DNA of 64,000 nt from Streptomyces amritsarensis (GTDB lineage: Bacteria > Actinomycetota > Actinomycetes > Streptomycetales > Streptomycetaceae): the NCBI RefSeq assembly GCF_001953875.1, contig NZ_MQUR01000001.1, positions 173,581 through 237,580 on the forward strand. The letters are read 5' to 3'. Every line of letters starts with the position of its first letter. The stretch's first letter is position 1. Made by a program: the position numbers and the translations under genes. Below are positions 42,543 to 51,839 of the stretch, in pieces. Under the pieces are notes generated by a model. That model saw only the letters and a program-made list of their open reading frames with translations. It ran no database searches and was not told where the DNA came from.

Positions 42543-42681
42543 GTCCCGCTCCTTCGTCGATGTCCGGCACCCCGCCGGGTGGGGGGCCAGTATTTCGCAG
42601 CGGGTGCGCGGAGGGCCCGGGGCCCCGCCGCAGCGGGGCCCCGGGCCGTCCGGAAGCAGTCCGGGGGGCGGCGGCCCGCCG

Positions 42682-45084
42682 TCAGGCGACGGCGGTGACC
42701 GGCGCCTGCGCGCTGTCCAGGGCGAGCTCCAGCACTTGGCGGACATCGGTCACCGGGTGCACCTCCAGCCCGTCCAGCACCTCCGCCGGGACGTCGTCGA
42801 GGTCGGCCTCGTTGCGCTTCGGGATGATCACGGTGGTCAGGCCCGCCCGGTGGGCGGCGAGCAGTTTCTGCTTGACCCCGCCGATCGGCAGGACCCGCCC
42901 GGTCAGCGAGACCTCGCCGGTCATGGCGACGTCCGTGCGCACCTGCCGTCCTGAGAGCAGGGAGGCGAGGGCGGTGGTCATGGTGATGCCCGCGCTCGGG
43001 CCGTCCTTGGGCACCGCTCCGGCCGGGAAGTGGATGTGGACGCCCCGGTCCTTCAGGTCGGCGACGGGGAGCTCCAGTTCGGCGCCGTGCGAGCGCAGGA
43101 AGCTCAGCGCGATCTGCGCCGACTCCTTCATGACGTCTCCGAGCTGGCCGGTGAGGGTCAGTCCGGCGGCGCCCGTCTCCGGGTCGGCCAGCGAGGCCTC
43201 CACGAACAGCACGTCGCCTCCCGCGCCGGTGACCGCGAGGCCGGTGGCCACGCCGGGGACCGCGGTGCGGCGTTCGGCCGGGTCCTGGGCGGACTCGGGC
43301 ACGTGGTGCGGGCGCCCGATCAGGCCCCGCAGCTCGCCCGCCCCGATGCGGAAGGGGAGCTCGCGCTCGCCCAGCTCGTGCTGGGCGGCGACCTTGCGCA
43401 GCAGGCGGGCGATCGCCCGCTCCAGGGTGCGCACGCCCGCCTCGCGGGTGTACTCCCCGGCCAGCTTGCGCAGGGCGTCCTCCTCCAGGACCACCTCGTC
43501 GGCGGCGAGCCCGGCGCGCTCCAGCTGGCGGGGCAGCAGGTGGTCGCGGGCGATGACGACCTTCTCGTCCTCGGTGTAGCCGTCGAGGCGGACGATCTCC
43601 ATGCGGTCGGCGAGGGCCTCCGGGATGGCCTCCAGGACGTTGGCGGTGGCCAGGAAGACGACGTCGCTCAGGTCCAGCTCGACCTCCAGGTAGTGGTCCC
43701 GGAAGGTGTGGTTCTGGGCCGGGTCGAGGACTTCCAGGAGGGCGGCCGCGGGGTCGCCGCGGAAGTCGGAGCCGACCTTGTCGATCTCGTCGAGCAGGAC
43801 CACGGGGTTCATGGACCCGGCTTCCTTGATGGCCCGCACGATGCGGCCGGGCAGGGCGCCGACGTAGGTCCTGCGGTGGCCGCGCACCTCCGCCTCGTCC
43901 CGTACGCCGCCGAGTGCGACGCGGACGAACGTGCGGCCCATCGCGTGGGCCACGCTCTCGCCGAGCGAGGTCTTGCCGACTCCGGGCGGGCCCACGAGCG
44001 CCAGCACGGCGCCGCCCCGCCGGCCCCCGATGACGCCCATGCCGCGCTCGCTGCGGCGCTTGCGCACGGCCAGGTATTCGGTGATGCGGTCCTTCACGTC
44101 GCTCAGGCCGGCGTGTTCGGCGTCGAGCACGGCCCGGGCGCCCTGGATGTCGTACCGGTCCTCGGTGCGCTCGTTCCAGGGCAGTTCGAGCACGGTGTCC
44201 AGCCAGGTGCGGATCCAGGAGCCCTCGGGGCTCTGGTCGCTGGACCGCTCCAGCTTGTCGACTTCCTTGAGCGCGGCCTCGCGGACCTTCTCGGGGAGGT
44301 CGGCCGCCTCGACGCGGGCCCGGTAGTCATCGGACTCCTCGCCGTCCTTCTCGCCGTTCAGCTCGCGCAGTTCCTTGCGCACGGCCTCCAGCTGGCGGCG
44401 CAGCAGGAACTCGCGCTGCTGCTTGTCGACGCCGTCCTGGACGTCCTTGGCGATGGACTCGGCCACGTCCTGTTCTGCGAGGTGGTCGCTGAGTGCCTTG
44501 ACGGCGAGCCTGAGGCGGGCGACGGGGTCGGCCGTCTCCAGCAGTTCGACCTTCTGTCCGACCGTCAGGAACGGCGAGTATCCGGAGTTGTCCGCGAGCG
44601 CGGAGACCCCTTCGATCTGCTGGACGCGGTCCACGACCTGCCAGGCGCCGCGCTTCTTGAGCCAGCTGGTGGCGAGGGCCTTGTACTCCTTGACCAGTTC
44701 GGCGACGGCGCCGGGCAGCGGATCGGGGACCGACTCGTCCACGGTCTCGCCCTCGACCCAGAGCGCCGCTCCGGGCCCGGTGGTGCCGGCGCCGATCCGG
44801 ACCCGGCCGAGGCCGCGGATGAGCGCGCCGGGGTCGCCGCCGGAGAGCCGGCCGACCTGCTCGACGGTTCCGAGCACCCCGGTCGCCGCGTACGTGCCGT
44901 CGATCCGCGGCACGAGCAGCACCCGGGGCTTCCCGCTGCCCTTTCCGGCGGCGGCCTGCGCGGCCTCCACGGCGGCGCGCACCTCGGCGTCGGACAGGTC
45001 CAGCGGGACGACCATTCCGGGCAGCACGACCTCGTCGTCGAGCGGCAGCACGGGCAGGGTGAGCGTTACGGACGTCGAAGCCAT
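42682..45084 (-). CDS. lon: ATP-dependent protease Lon
   Basis: The product is 800 aa. An N-terminal substrate domain (VTLTLPVLPLDDEVVLPGMV) is followed by a coiled-coil segment and the AAA+ module with Walker A GPPGVGKTS, Walker B VVLLDEIDKVG and sensor residues in FLATANVLEAIPEALADRME. The protease domain has the catalytic dyad S697 (PKDGPSAGIT) and K740 (GGVKQKLLAA). It degrades misfolded proteins after heat stress. ATG 45084 follows GGAGG. A HAIR operator 22 bp upstream indicates repression by HspR, as described for Streptomyces lon. Confidence 0.98.
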   Translation of the reverse strand: MASTSVTLTLPVLPLDDEVVLPGMVVPLDLSDAEVRAAVEAAQAAAGKGSGKPRVLLVPRIDGTYAATGVLGTVEQVGRLSGGDPGALIRGLGRVRIGAGTTGPGAALWVEGETVDESVPDPLPGAVAELVKEYKALATSWLKKRGAWQVVDRVQQIEGVSALADNSGYSPFLTVGQKVELLETADPVARLRLAVKALSDHLAEQDVAESIAKDVQDGVDKQQREFLLRRQLEAVRKELRELNGEKDGEESDDYRARVEAADLPEKVREAALKEVDKLERSSDQSPEGSWIRTWLDTVLELPWNERTEDRYDIQGARAVLDAEHAGLSDVKDRITEYLAVRKRRSERGMGVIGGRRGGAVLALVGPPGVGKTSLGESVAHAMGRTFVRVALGGVRDEAEVRGHRRTYVGALPGRIVRAIKEAGSMNPVVLLDEIDKVGSDFRGDPAAALLEVLDPAQNHTFRDHYLEVELDLSDVVFLATANVLEAIPEALADRMEIVRLDGYTEDEKVVIARDHLLPRQLERAGLAADEVVLEEDALRKLAGEYTREAGVRTLERAIARLLRKVAAQHELGERELPFRIGAGELRGLIGRPHHVPESAQDPAERRTAVPGVATGLAVTGAGGDVLFVEASLADPETGAAGLTLTGQLGDVMKESAQIALSFLRSHGAELELPVADLKDRGVHIHFPAGAVPKDGPSAGITMTTALASLLSGRQVRTDVAMTGEVSLTGRVLPIGGVKQKLLAAHRAGLTTVIIPKRNEADLDDVPAEVLDGLEVHPVTDVRQVLELALDSAQAPVTAVA

Positions 45085-45105
45085 GATCTTCCCTCCGGCA
45101 GTGAA

Positions 45106-45126
45106 GTTGAGCTATGCGGACTCAAT
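45106..45126 (-). promoter_or_regulatory. HAIR-type HspR operator upstream of lon
   Basis: GTTGAGC (45106-45112), 7 bp, then ACTCAAT (45120-45126). The consensus bound by HspR is CTTGAGT-N7-ACTCAAG, so each half-site keeps the core TTGAG/CTCAA. Position immediately before the lon ribosome binding site fits repression of lon by HspR, which is established in Streptomyces. Confidence 0.85.
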
Positions 45127-45478
45127 GCATCTGCGCCTTGCGATGTTCCCCAACCTCCGTTCGCCGGGGGCGAACAGGGCTCTGCGGTGCCGGCCGGGGT
45201 GTCGTCCGCGGTGGCTTTCGTCGTGGGGCGGACGGGCGGAGGCGTCGGCGGGGAGGGCGGTGTCGCGGGCGGATGCCGAAGGTGGTGGAGACCGCCGGGC
45301 GGTGGGGGCCGGAGCGGATTCGGGCCGGCGGCGCCGGAGGTCCTCCCGGGTGTCGGCCGGGAGGTCCCCGAGCCCGGTCACTCGCCGAGGAACCGCACCG
45401 GCGTGTGGGCCACGGGCTTCGACGACACCGACTGCGAGGGGCCCCTCCTGCCGGCTGCGGCCCCCCGCCGGCGGGGCG
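45127..45478. other. No gene seen between lon and the sulfurtransferase gene
   Basis: Both neighbours are transcribed on the minus strand: the sulfurtransferase gene ends at 45479 and lon begins at 45084. The region should hold the end of the first and the promoter of the second. No coherent reading frame or strong hairpin was found. Confidence 0.4.
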
Positions 45479-46417
45479 TCAGAGCGCTCGGAGGTGCGCT
45501 CCGCCGTCTTCGGGCGAGACCGGGGCATGCCTTTGCGCGCCCGGGCCGGTGACGACCGGGCGCAGGGGCGAGGGCAGGCCCCATTCGCTCCAGGAGCCGT
45601 CGTACACGGCCAGGTCCCGGTAGCCGGCGAGGTCGGCGCCGAGGGCCAGTACACAGGCGGTCACGCCGGAGCCGCAGCTGAAGCGGAGGCGTTCGCGGCC
45701 GCCCGCGGCCGCCGCGAGGGCCGCCCGGAGTTCCCCGGCCGGCCGCATCAGGCCGTCGGGGCCCTGGAGTTCGCCGAAGGGGAGGCTGGCGGCGCCCGGC
45801 ATGTGGCCGCCGCGCAGGCCCGGACGGGGTTCGGGGGCGGTGCCCTCGAAGCGTTCGCGGGTACGGGCGTCCAGGACGGCCGCGGCCGGGTCGGCCAGGG
45901 CCGCGGCGACGGCCTGGGCGTCGATCAGCAGCCCCGGGCGGGGCCGGGCGGTGAAGGAGCCGGGCGGTCCGCCGTACTCCGGGGCGGCGGCCTCGACGGG
46001 CAGGCCGGCGGCCGTCCATGCGGGCAGTCCCCCGTCGAGGACGGCGGCTCGGTCGAAGCCCATGGCGCGCAGCATCCACCAGGCGCGGGCGCTGGAGTAG
46101 ACGCCGGCGCCGTCGTAGACGACGACGGTGTCGCTGTCGTGGAGGCCGAGTGCCCGCAGCGCGTCGGTGAGGGCGGCGGGGCCGGGCATGGTGTGCGGGG
46201 CGGGGGCCGTGTGGTCGGAGAGGGCTCCGTCGAGGTCGAAGGGGCGGGCGCCCGGGATGCGCCGGGCGGCGGCGCGGTGGGCGCCGACGGAGGCGTCGAA
46301 GACGACCAGTCCGGGGGCGCCCAGCCGGGCGGCGAGCCAGTCGGCCCCGACCAGCGGGCCGGGGTTCGCGGGCCCGGGTTCGCGGGATGCGGGGTGGTCG
46401 GACGCGGGCGTGGACAT
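45479..46417 (-). CDS. Rhodanese-type sulfurtransferase (thiosulfate/3-mercaptopyruvate)
   Basis: The product (312 aa) has two rhodanese domains. The first (GADWLAARLGAPGLVVFDAS, then VVVYDGAGVYSSARAWWMLR) is structural. The second carries the active Cys in RFSCGSGVTACVLALG. The loop CGSGVTA matches the mercaptopyruvate-type enzymes, which move sulfur to cyanide or thiols. ATG 46417 follows AGGAGG by 6 nt. The N-terminal ~20 residues are Pro-rich. The repeat field lies upstream of its promoter. Confidence 0.93.
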   Translation of the reverse strand: MSTPASDHPASREPGPANPGPLVGADWLAARLGAPGLVVFDASVGAHRAAARRIPGARPFDLDGALSDHTAPAPHTMPGPAALTDALRALGLHDSDTVVVYDGAGVYSSARAWWMLRAMGFDRAAVLDGGLPAWTAAGLPVEAAAPEYGGPPGSFTARPRPGLLIDAQAVAAALADPAAAVLDARTRERFEGTAPEPRPGLRGGHMPGAASLPFGELQGPDGLMRPAGELRAALAAAAGGRERLRFSCGSGVTACVLALGADLAGYRDLAVYDGSWSEWGLPSPLRPVVTGPGAQRHAPVSPEDGGAHLRAL

Positions 46418-46709
46418 ACGGCACCTCCTGGGGTCGGCGTGCCGCGCCTGCCCGTGGGGGCGGCACGGATCGCCGGCTGTACGACGCGGTCTCCTCATCC
46501 TCCGGCCCCGACCCGGCCGGCCGGGCACCGCCCCCGCGCGGTGGACGCCGGCCGCGCCGTCCACCCGCGCGGGGCCCGGCGGAGTGCGGTGCGCACCGGC
46601 ACGGCGGACGCCACGGGATCGCCCGGGGCGAAACCACCGCAGGACCGGGGCCCGCGCGCGTCCCCCGAACACCCCAGCCCGTGCCCGGCGGGGGGCCGGT
46701 CCGCCGACC

Positions 46710-47140
46710 CGGGAGCGACGCCGGACAACCGACCCGGGGCGACGCGGGACCGCCGAACCGGGACGATGCCGGACCGCAAACCCGGGGCGGCCCGGGACCG
46801 CCGCCCCCGCGGCGGCGCCGGACTGCGAACCCGGGGCCGACGCCGGACAACCGACCCGGGACGACGCCGGGCCCGCCGAACCGGGACGATGCCGGACCGC
46901 AAACCCGGGCCCGGGACCGCCGCCCCCGGGGCGAGGCCGGACCACCCACCCGGGGGCGACGCCGGACCCGCCGAACCGGGGCGACGCCCGACAACCGAGC
47001 CGCGGGCGACGCCAGAACACCGACCCGGAGAGGCGCCGGACTGAAGAACCGGGGAGGACACCGGACAACCGACCCCGGGGCGACGCCGGACCCGCCGACC
47101 CGGGACGACGCCGAACAGCCGACACCGGGGCGGCCCGGGA
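46710..47140. repeat. Degenerate ~24-bp GC-rich tandem repeat array
   Basis: Units resembling CGACGCCGGACAACCGACCC plus a short G-run recur many times with variation, for example near 46718, 46841 and 47065. A 37-bp block is duplicated exactly at 46750-46786 and 46873-46909 (period 123 bp). The whole 790-bp interval 46418-47205 between two minus-strand genes has no convincing gene. Runs without stop codons in several frames are a by-product of the repeat. Confidence 0.75.
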
Positions 47141-47205
47141 TCCCTGCTGGCGGGGGCCGGGCGAGGGGTGGCGGTGCGGGCCCGGCCCGATCGGCGCGGC
47201 ACGCC

Positions 47206-48597
47206 CTACGGGGCGTCGGCGCAGCCGCCCGGGCGGGCGTAGACGGCGATCCGGGCACCCCGTACGCCGGTGACCGAGCAGAGGTCGAAGCGCCCGGACA
47301 GCACCTCCCGTTTGACCGCCTCGCGCGGGAACGGGTCCAGCGGCTGCCCCGCCGGGTCCTGCAGGGCGATCACCCGCGGCGAGGCGAGCAGGGCCGCGCG
47401 GATCCGCTCCGGGGGCAGCTCGGTGCCCTGGAGGCTGTGCGAGGCGGCCGGGTCGGAGGCGAGGGCGGCGTCGCGCAGGCCCGTGCGGACGTCCGGCGAG
47501 GACAGCAGCCACTCGCGCCTGCGGGACGGCATGAACACCACCGTGTCCCCCGGACGGGCCCGCTCGCGGACCGCGGCGGCCACCGCGAGGACGTCGTCCT
47601 TGCGGCTCTCCGGGGTGCGCAGCCACGCCGACCAGATACCGAACGGCACGAGGAGGGCTCCCGCCAGCACCCACGGCCACCACGCGCGGGCCGCGGCCAG
47701 CCGTGCGCCGGCCAGCAGGGCGGGCCCGGCCAGCGCGTAGAGCACGTACCGGTCGACGTACCAGGGGTTGATCAGCGATATCGCCATGAGCAGTCCGGGC
47801 GGCAGCAGGACGAGGGGCAGCGCCACCCGTACGAGGTCCTTCGGGGCGCCCCGGGCGAGGAGCAGGGAGGCGGCGGCCACCACGGCGTACGCGGCCCAGT
47901 CCTGCCAGCTCGGCCGGCCCAGCCAGCCGAGCTGCTGGTGGGCCTGGCGCACGCTGACCGCGGCGAGCGGCAGCAGCAGGGCGACGACGGCCGCGGCGCT
48001 CCACCGCCAGCCGCGGGCGCGGTGGGCGGTGAAGGCGTGGGCGAGCAGCGCCAGCGCGGCGAACTCGTGCAGCCAGCAGCCGATCAGCAGCACGACGGTG
48101 TAGGCGATCCACCGCTCGCGGAGCATCAGGTAGGTCGCCCACACGACGGCGGCAGCGACGAGCGCGTACGAGCGGCCTTCCTGGGCGTACATCTGGACGG
48201 GCGGCAGGAGGGCGTACAGGCAGCCGGAGACGAGTGCGGCCCGCTCCCCCACGAGGCGGTGTGCGACGGCGGCCACGCCCGCGGCGGCGAGGGCGGTGGC
48301 GGCGACGGAGGGCAGCCGCAGCGCCCACAGGCCGCCGTCCCAGGCCTGGAACACGCCGTGCATGAGGACGTAGTACAGGCCGTGCACGGCGTCGACGCGG
48401 GCGAGGAGGTCCAGGATCGCGCCGGGCGTGCGGTGCGCCACCTGCCAGGTGACGGACTCGTCGCGCCACATGCTGCCGCCCCGCTCAAGGCCCCACAGGC
48501 CGAGTGCCGCGGCGAGCAGCGGCGGCAGCAGGCGCCATGGCGCGATGCGTCTGATGGCGGCCTCCTGAAGCTGTCGGATCGGGGGTGCGGACTCCAT
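47206..48597 (-). CDS. Polytopic membrane glycosyltransferase-like protein (GT39/ArnT type)
   Basis: The product is 463 aa. After a cytoplasmic N terminus and a first membrane segment, the acidic motif SMWRDESVTWQVAHR lies in the first outer loop. WRDE-type motifs carry the catalytic Asp in the protein-mannosyltransferase/ArnT family. Eight to ten further membrane segments follow up to residue ~350 (for example WVLAGALLVPFGIWSAWL). The C-terminal ~110 residues are soluble and extracytoplasmic (RPGDTVVFMPSRRREWLLSS). It probably uses a lipid-linked sugar to modify a wall or surface molecule. ATG 48597 gives a start just outside the divergent lipoprotein gene. Confidence 0.8.
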   Translation of the reverse strand: MESAPPIRQLQEAAIRRIAPWRLLPPLLAAALGLWGLERGGSMWRDESVTWQVAHRTPGAILDLLARVDAVHGLYYVLMHGVFQAWDGGLWALRLPSVAATALAAAGVAAVAHRLVGERAALVSGCLYALLPPVQMYAQEGRSYALVAAAVVWATYLMLRERWIAYTVVLLIGCWLHEFAALALLAHAFTAHRARGWRWSAAAVVALLLPLAAVSVRQAHQQLGWLGRPSWQDWAAYAVVAAASLLLARGAPKDLVRVALPLVLLPPGLLMAISLINPWYVDRYVLYALAGPALLAGARLAAARAWWPWVLAGALLVPFGIWSAWLRTPESRKDDVLAVAAAVRERARPGDTVVFMPSRRREWLLSSPDVRTGLRDAALASDPAASHSLQGTELPPERIRAALLASPRVIALQDPAGQPLDPFPREAVKREVLSGRFDLCSVTGVRGARIAVYARPGGCADAP

Positions 48598-48632
48598 ACT
48601 CGGGGGTGGACCCGAGTGCTGCGGAGGTGGGT

Positions 48633-49196
48633 GTGCGCGCGTTCCGGGCGGTGGCGGCGGCACTTCTGGGTGCGGTGGTCCTGGCGGGGTGCGGACCGTC
48701 CGGTTCCGGTGGCGGGGACGACGCGCCGCCCCAGGGCTCCGCCGGTCCGAGTACGGGTGCGAGTACGGGCGCGGGTGCGGACGCCGGCCCTGCCGCGAGC
48801 CCGAGCCCCGCTCGCAGCTCCGGGCCGGGCGCGCGTACGAGTGCGGTGCCCGCCCCCGGGGAGACGCTGGTCCGCGTCACCCGCAGCGGGGGCTTCGCCG
48901 GGGAGACCCACACCCTCGTCGTGCAGGGCGACGGCTCCTGGTCCCGGCTGGACGCGAAGGCGGGGCCGGAGGGTGCCGGGAAGCTGTCGGAGCAGGGCTT
49001 GGCGGCGCTGCGCACCGCGCTCCGGGAGGCGGACTTCGCCCGTCTGCCCGGGATCGCGACGGGCGGCCCCACGATCTACGACGGGTTCTTCTACATCTTC
49101 GTGCACGACGGGTACGAGGTCGCGGGCGAGCAGGAGTCCCTGCCCCCGGCCCTGGTGAGGGTGGTGGACGCCCTGCCGCCCTTCACGCAGTACTGA
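48633..49196 (+). CDS. Small lipoprotein of unknown function
   Basis: The product is 187 aa. MRAFRAVAAALLGAVVLAGC is a short signal with lipobox LAGC (lipidated Cys about residue 20). A ~50-residue Ser/Gly/Ala-rich linker follows, then a folded domain (VRVTRSGGFAGETHTLVVQG then DGSW; GLAALRTALREADFARLPGI; GPTIYDGFFYIFVHDGYEVA). GTG 48633 follows GGAGG by 5 nt. The domain resembles small actinobacterial protealysin-inhibitor-like proteins in pattern only; I cannot name it. It is divergent from the glycosyltransferase gene, with 35 bp between starts. Confidence 0.78.
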   Translation: MRAFRAVAAALLGAVVLAGCGPSGSGGGDDAPPQGSAGPSTGASTGAGADAGPAASPSPARSSGPGARTSAVPAPGETLVRVTRSGGFAGETHTLVVQGDGSWSRLDAKAGPEGAGKLSEQGLAALRTALREADFARLPGIATGGPTIYDGFFYIFVHDGYEVAGEQESLPPALVRVVDALPPFTQY

Positions 49197-49218
49197 GCCC
49201 CCGCAGCAGCCGGTCCGC

Positions 49219-49332
49219 GAAGCCACGCAGCCGGGCCGGCAGGCCGCACAACCGGGCTGGCAGGCCGCACAGCCAGGCCGGCAGGCCGCACAGCCGGGCC
49301 GGGAGGCCACGCAGCCGAGCCGGCAGGCCGCG
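49219..49332. repeat. 21-bp tandem repeat
   Basis: Five units start at 49219, 49240, 49261, 49282 and 49303, with a partial sixth. The consensus is (C/G)AGGCCGCACAGCCGGGCCGG with one extra base per unit. It lies just after the lipoprotein stop. The remaining 49333-49739 has no gene apart from the expected promoter region of the following two-component operon. Confidence 0.85.
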
Positions 49333-49739
49333 CTGCGGGGCTTCGGCACCCACCCCCACACCGGATCCGGCGGCCGTCCATGACGGCGAGGGGCGGCCGG
49401 GCCGCCGCCGAGGGACGCCTGCCCTTCGCTTCCGCGTTCGACGGCAGCGGTCGCGGCCATCCCGTCCCGATGTGCCGAACGACACTCACGACCCGGTCCT
49501 CCCACGGTCGCGGCCGGGCCTTGTAGGCCCCCGCCAAGAGGGATCCGAGGAGGTCGGAGCCGGTGGGGCAGCTGACCGCCGCACCCGCCGGATGCCGGTC
49601 CCGCGGGGGGCCCGGCACCCGGTACAACCCATTCCATTTACTCCGGTCCAGCGCATATGCCGTGTCCGAACCCCACGTAGCCGCAGGCCGGAGCCTCCTC
49701 TACGCTGCACCCCATTCAGCGGGATCTTCAGGGGCGGAC

Positions 49740-50480
49740 ATGGAACAGACACACACCACCCACACCGGCGCCGCGGCAACCCCCGGCGCCCAGCGGCGTG
49801 TGCTCGTCGTCGAGGACGACCGCACCATCGCGGAGGCCATCGCGGCCCGACTGCGCGCCGAGGGCTTCCAGGTACAGACGGCCACCGACGGTCCCGCGGC
49901 CGTCGCCGCGGCGGAGAGCTGGCTGCCCGAGCTGCTGGTCCTCGACGTCATGCTGCCCGGCTTCGACGGGCTGGAGGTCTGCCGCCGGGTCCAGGCGCAG
50001 CGCCCGGTCCCCGTGCTGATGCTCACGGCCCGGGACGACGAGACCGACATGCTCGTCGGGCTGGGCGTCGGCGCCGACGACTACATGACCAAGCCGTTCT
50101 CCATGCGGGAGCTGGCCGCACGCGTCCACGTCCTGCTGCGGCGGGTGGAGCGGGCCACGATCGCCGCCCACACCCCGCGCGGCGCCACCCTGCGCCTGGG
50201 CGACCTGGAGATCGACCACGCTCAGCGCCGGGTCCGGGTGCAGACCGAGGACGTCCACCTGACCCCGACCGAGTTCGACCTGCTGGTGTGCCTGGCCGGG
50301 ACCCCGCGGGCCGTGCTCTCCCGGGAGCAGCTGCTGGCGGAGGTCTGGGACTGGGCCGACGCCTCCGGGACCCGTACCGTCGACAGCCACATCAAGGCCC
50401 TGCGGCGCAAGATCGGCGCCGAGCGGATCCGTACGGTCCACGGCGTCGGGTACGCCCTGGAGACCCCGGCCCAGCCGTGA
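49740..50480 (+). CDS. OmpR/PhoB-family response regulator
   Basis: The product is 246 aa. Receiver domain: acidic triad E25-D26-D27, phospho-acceptor D69 in LLVLDVMLPGFDG, TA in VLMLTARDDET, and K in MTKPFSM. The C-terminal winged helix includes LRLGDLEIDHAQRRVRVQTE, HLTPTEFDLLVCLAGTP, and RTVDSHIKALRRKIGAERIR then TVHGVGYAL. ATG 49740 follows AGGGGCGG. Its stop overlaps the kinase start by 4 bp, so the two form an operon. It lies next to kgd, but nothing in the sequence ties it to central metabolism. Confidence 0.95.
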   Translation: MEQTHTTHTGAAATPGAQRRVLVVEDDRTIAEAIAARLRAEGFQVQTATDGPAAVAAAESWLPELLVLDVMLPGFDGLEVCRRVQAQRPVPVLMLTARDDETDMLVGLGVGADDYMTKPFSMRELAARVHVLLRRVERATIAAHTPRGATLRLGDLEIDHAQRRVRVQTEDVHLTPTEFDLLVCLAGTPRAVLSREQLLAEVWDWADASGTRTVDSHIKALRRKIGAERIRTVHGVGYALETPAQP

Positions 50481-51568
50481 ACGGCCGGGCCGAGGGGCCG
50501 CGCCGGCGCCAGCGGCCCCCCGGGGGGCTGCGGCCCTTCTCGCCGTTCTCGATCAAGACCAAGCTCGGCACGCTCGTGGTGGTCTCGGTCTTCATCACGA
50601 CCGGCCTGCTGCTGGTGGCCCTGCGCACGGACACCGAGCTGCGGTTCATCACCGTCTTCTCGGTGATCGCCTCGATGCTGATCACGCAGTTCGTGGCGCA
50701 CAGCCTGACGGCGCCGCTCGACGACATGACGACGGTCGCCCGGGCGATATCCCACGGCGACTTCACGCGGCGGGTGCGGGGCGCCGGACGCCGCGACGAG
50801 CTGGGCGACCTGGCCTCCACGATCAACCTGATGGCGGACGACCTGGAGGCCGTGGACCGGCACCGCAAGGAACTGGTCGCCAACGTCTCGCACGAGCTGC
50901 GCACCCCGATCGCCGCGCTGCGCGCGGTGCTGGAGAACGTGGTCGACGGCGTCTCGGCCGCCGACCCGGAGACCATGCGCACCATGCTCAAGCAGACCGA
51001 GCGCCTCGGCCGGCTCGTGGAGACCCTGCTGGACCTGTCCCGCGTCGACAACGGCGTGGTGCCGCTGAGGGCCCGCCGCTTCGAGGTGTGGCCGTACCTG
51101 TCGGGGGTGCTGAAGGAGTCGGGGCTGGCGGCCTCGGGCCGGCCGGGGCTGCTCTCCGGCTCCGGCGGGCACACCCGCAACGACGTCCACCTGCACCTGG
51201 ACGTCTTCCCGCCCGACCTGTGCGCGTACGCCGACGCGGAGCGGCTGCACCAGGTGGTGGCCAACCTGATCGACAACGCGGTCAAGCACAGCCCGCCGCA
51301 CGGCCGGGTCACGGTCCGCGCCCGGGCCGGCGACATCCCCGGCAGCCTGGCGCTGGAGGTCCGCGACGAGGGCCCCGGCATCCCGGAGGCCGAGCGCCAC
51401 CGGGTCTTCGAGCGGTTCAACCGGGGCAGCGCACGAGGCGGCGACGGAGGCACCGGGCTGGGCCTGGCGATCGCCCGCTGGGCCGTGGAGCTGCACGGCG
51501 GCCGGATCGGAGTGGCTGAATCGTCACGTGGCTGCCGCATCCTCGTCACGCTTCCGGGCAGCTCGTAG
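50477..51568 (+). CDS. Sensor histidine kinase, partner of the adjacent regulator
   Basis: The product is 363 aa. Two closely spaced membrane segments (~residues 28-50 and 54-76) leave almost no extracytoplasmic loop, so the signal is probably sensed in the membrane or cytoplasm. HAMP (LTAPLDDMTTVARAISHGDF) is followed by the acceptor H139 in VANVSHELRTPIAALR. ATPase boxes are NLIDNAVKHSPP, VRDEGPGIPE and GGTGLGLAIARWAVELHGG. GTG 50477 overlaps the regulator stop (GTGA). Confidence 0.95.
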   Translation: MNGRAEGPRRRQRPPGGLRPFSPFSIKTKLGTLVVVSVFITTGLLLVALRTDTELRFITVFSVIASMLITQFVAHSLTAPLDDMTTVARAISHGDFTRRVRGAGRRDELGDLASTINLMADDLEAVDRHRKELVANVSHELRTPIAALRAVLENVVDGVSAADPETMRTMLKQTERLGRLVETLLDLSRVDNGVVPLRARRFEVWPYLSGVLKESGLAASGRPGLLSGSGGHTRNDVHLHLDVFPPDLCAYADAERLHQVVANLIDNAVKHSPPHGRVTVRARAGDIPGSLALEVRDEGPGIPEAERHRVFERFNRGSARGGDGGTGLGLAIARWAVELHGGRIGVAESSRGCRILVTLPGSS

Positions 51569-51839
51569 GTCCCGTGTTGACGTAGGGTTCGACTGGGAAG
51601 GACATGATCTCGGCCACACGTACCCGGGGTCCGTCAGGGGTGCGAAGCCAAGGGGGCCGCAACCTCGGTGCCCCCTACCCGAACCAGGCTGGTTTCCCGC
51701 CATTCCACGTCATGAAACCCGCCGTTCGATGTGACCTGCATGACGTAAGTCCCGCCCGGCCTGCATGCAGCGGCCGAGGAGGCGTAGCCTTTATTCCCGC
51801 TGTCCATACCTTGTGAAGCGGAAGAGGGCGGTTGCCGCC

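Noticed and set aside
46418..47205. CRISPR array or regularly spaced repeats
   Set aside because: Units are adjacent and diverged with no unique spacers of constant length, and no cas genes are present.
46387..49158. Plus-strand open frame of over 900 codons across the sulfurtransferase upstream region and the glycosyltransferase gene
   Set aside because: It is antisense to a clear membrane-protein gene and to repeats; composition is typical of a shadow frame.
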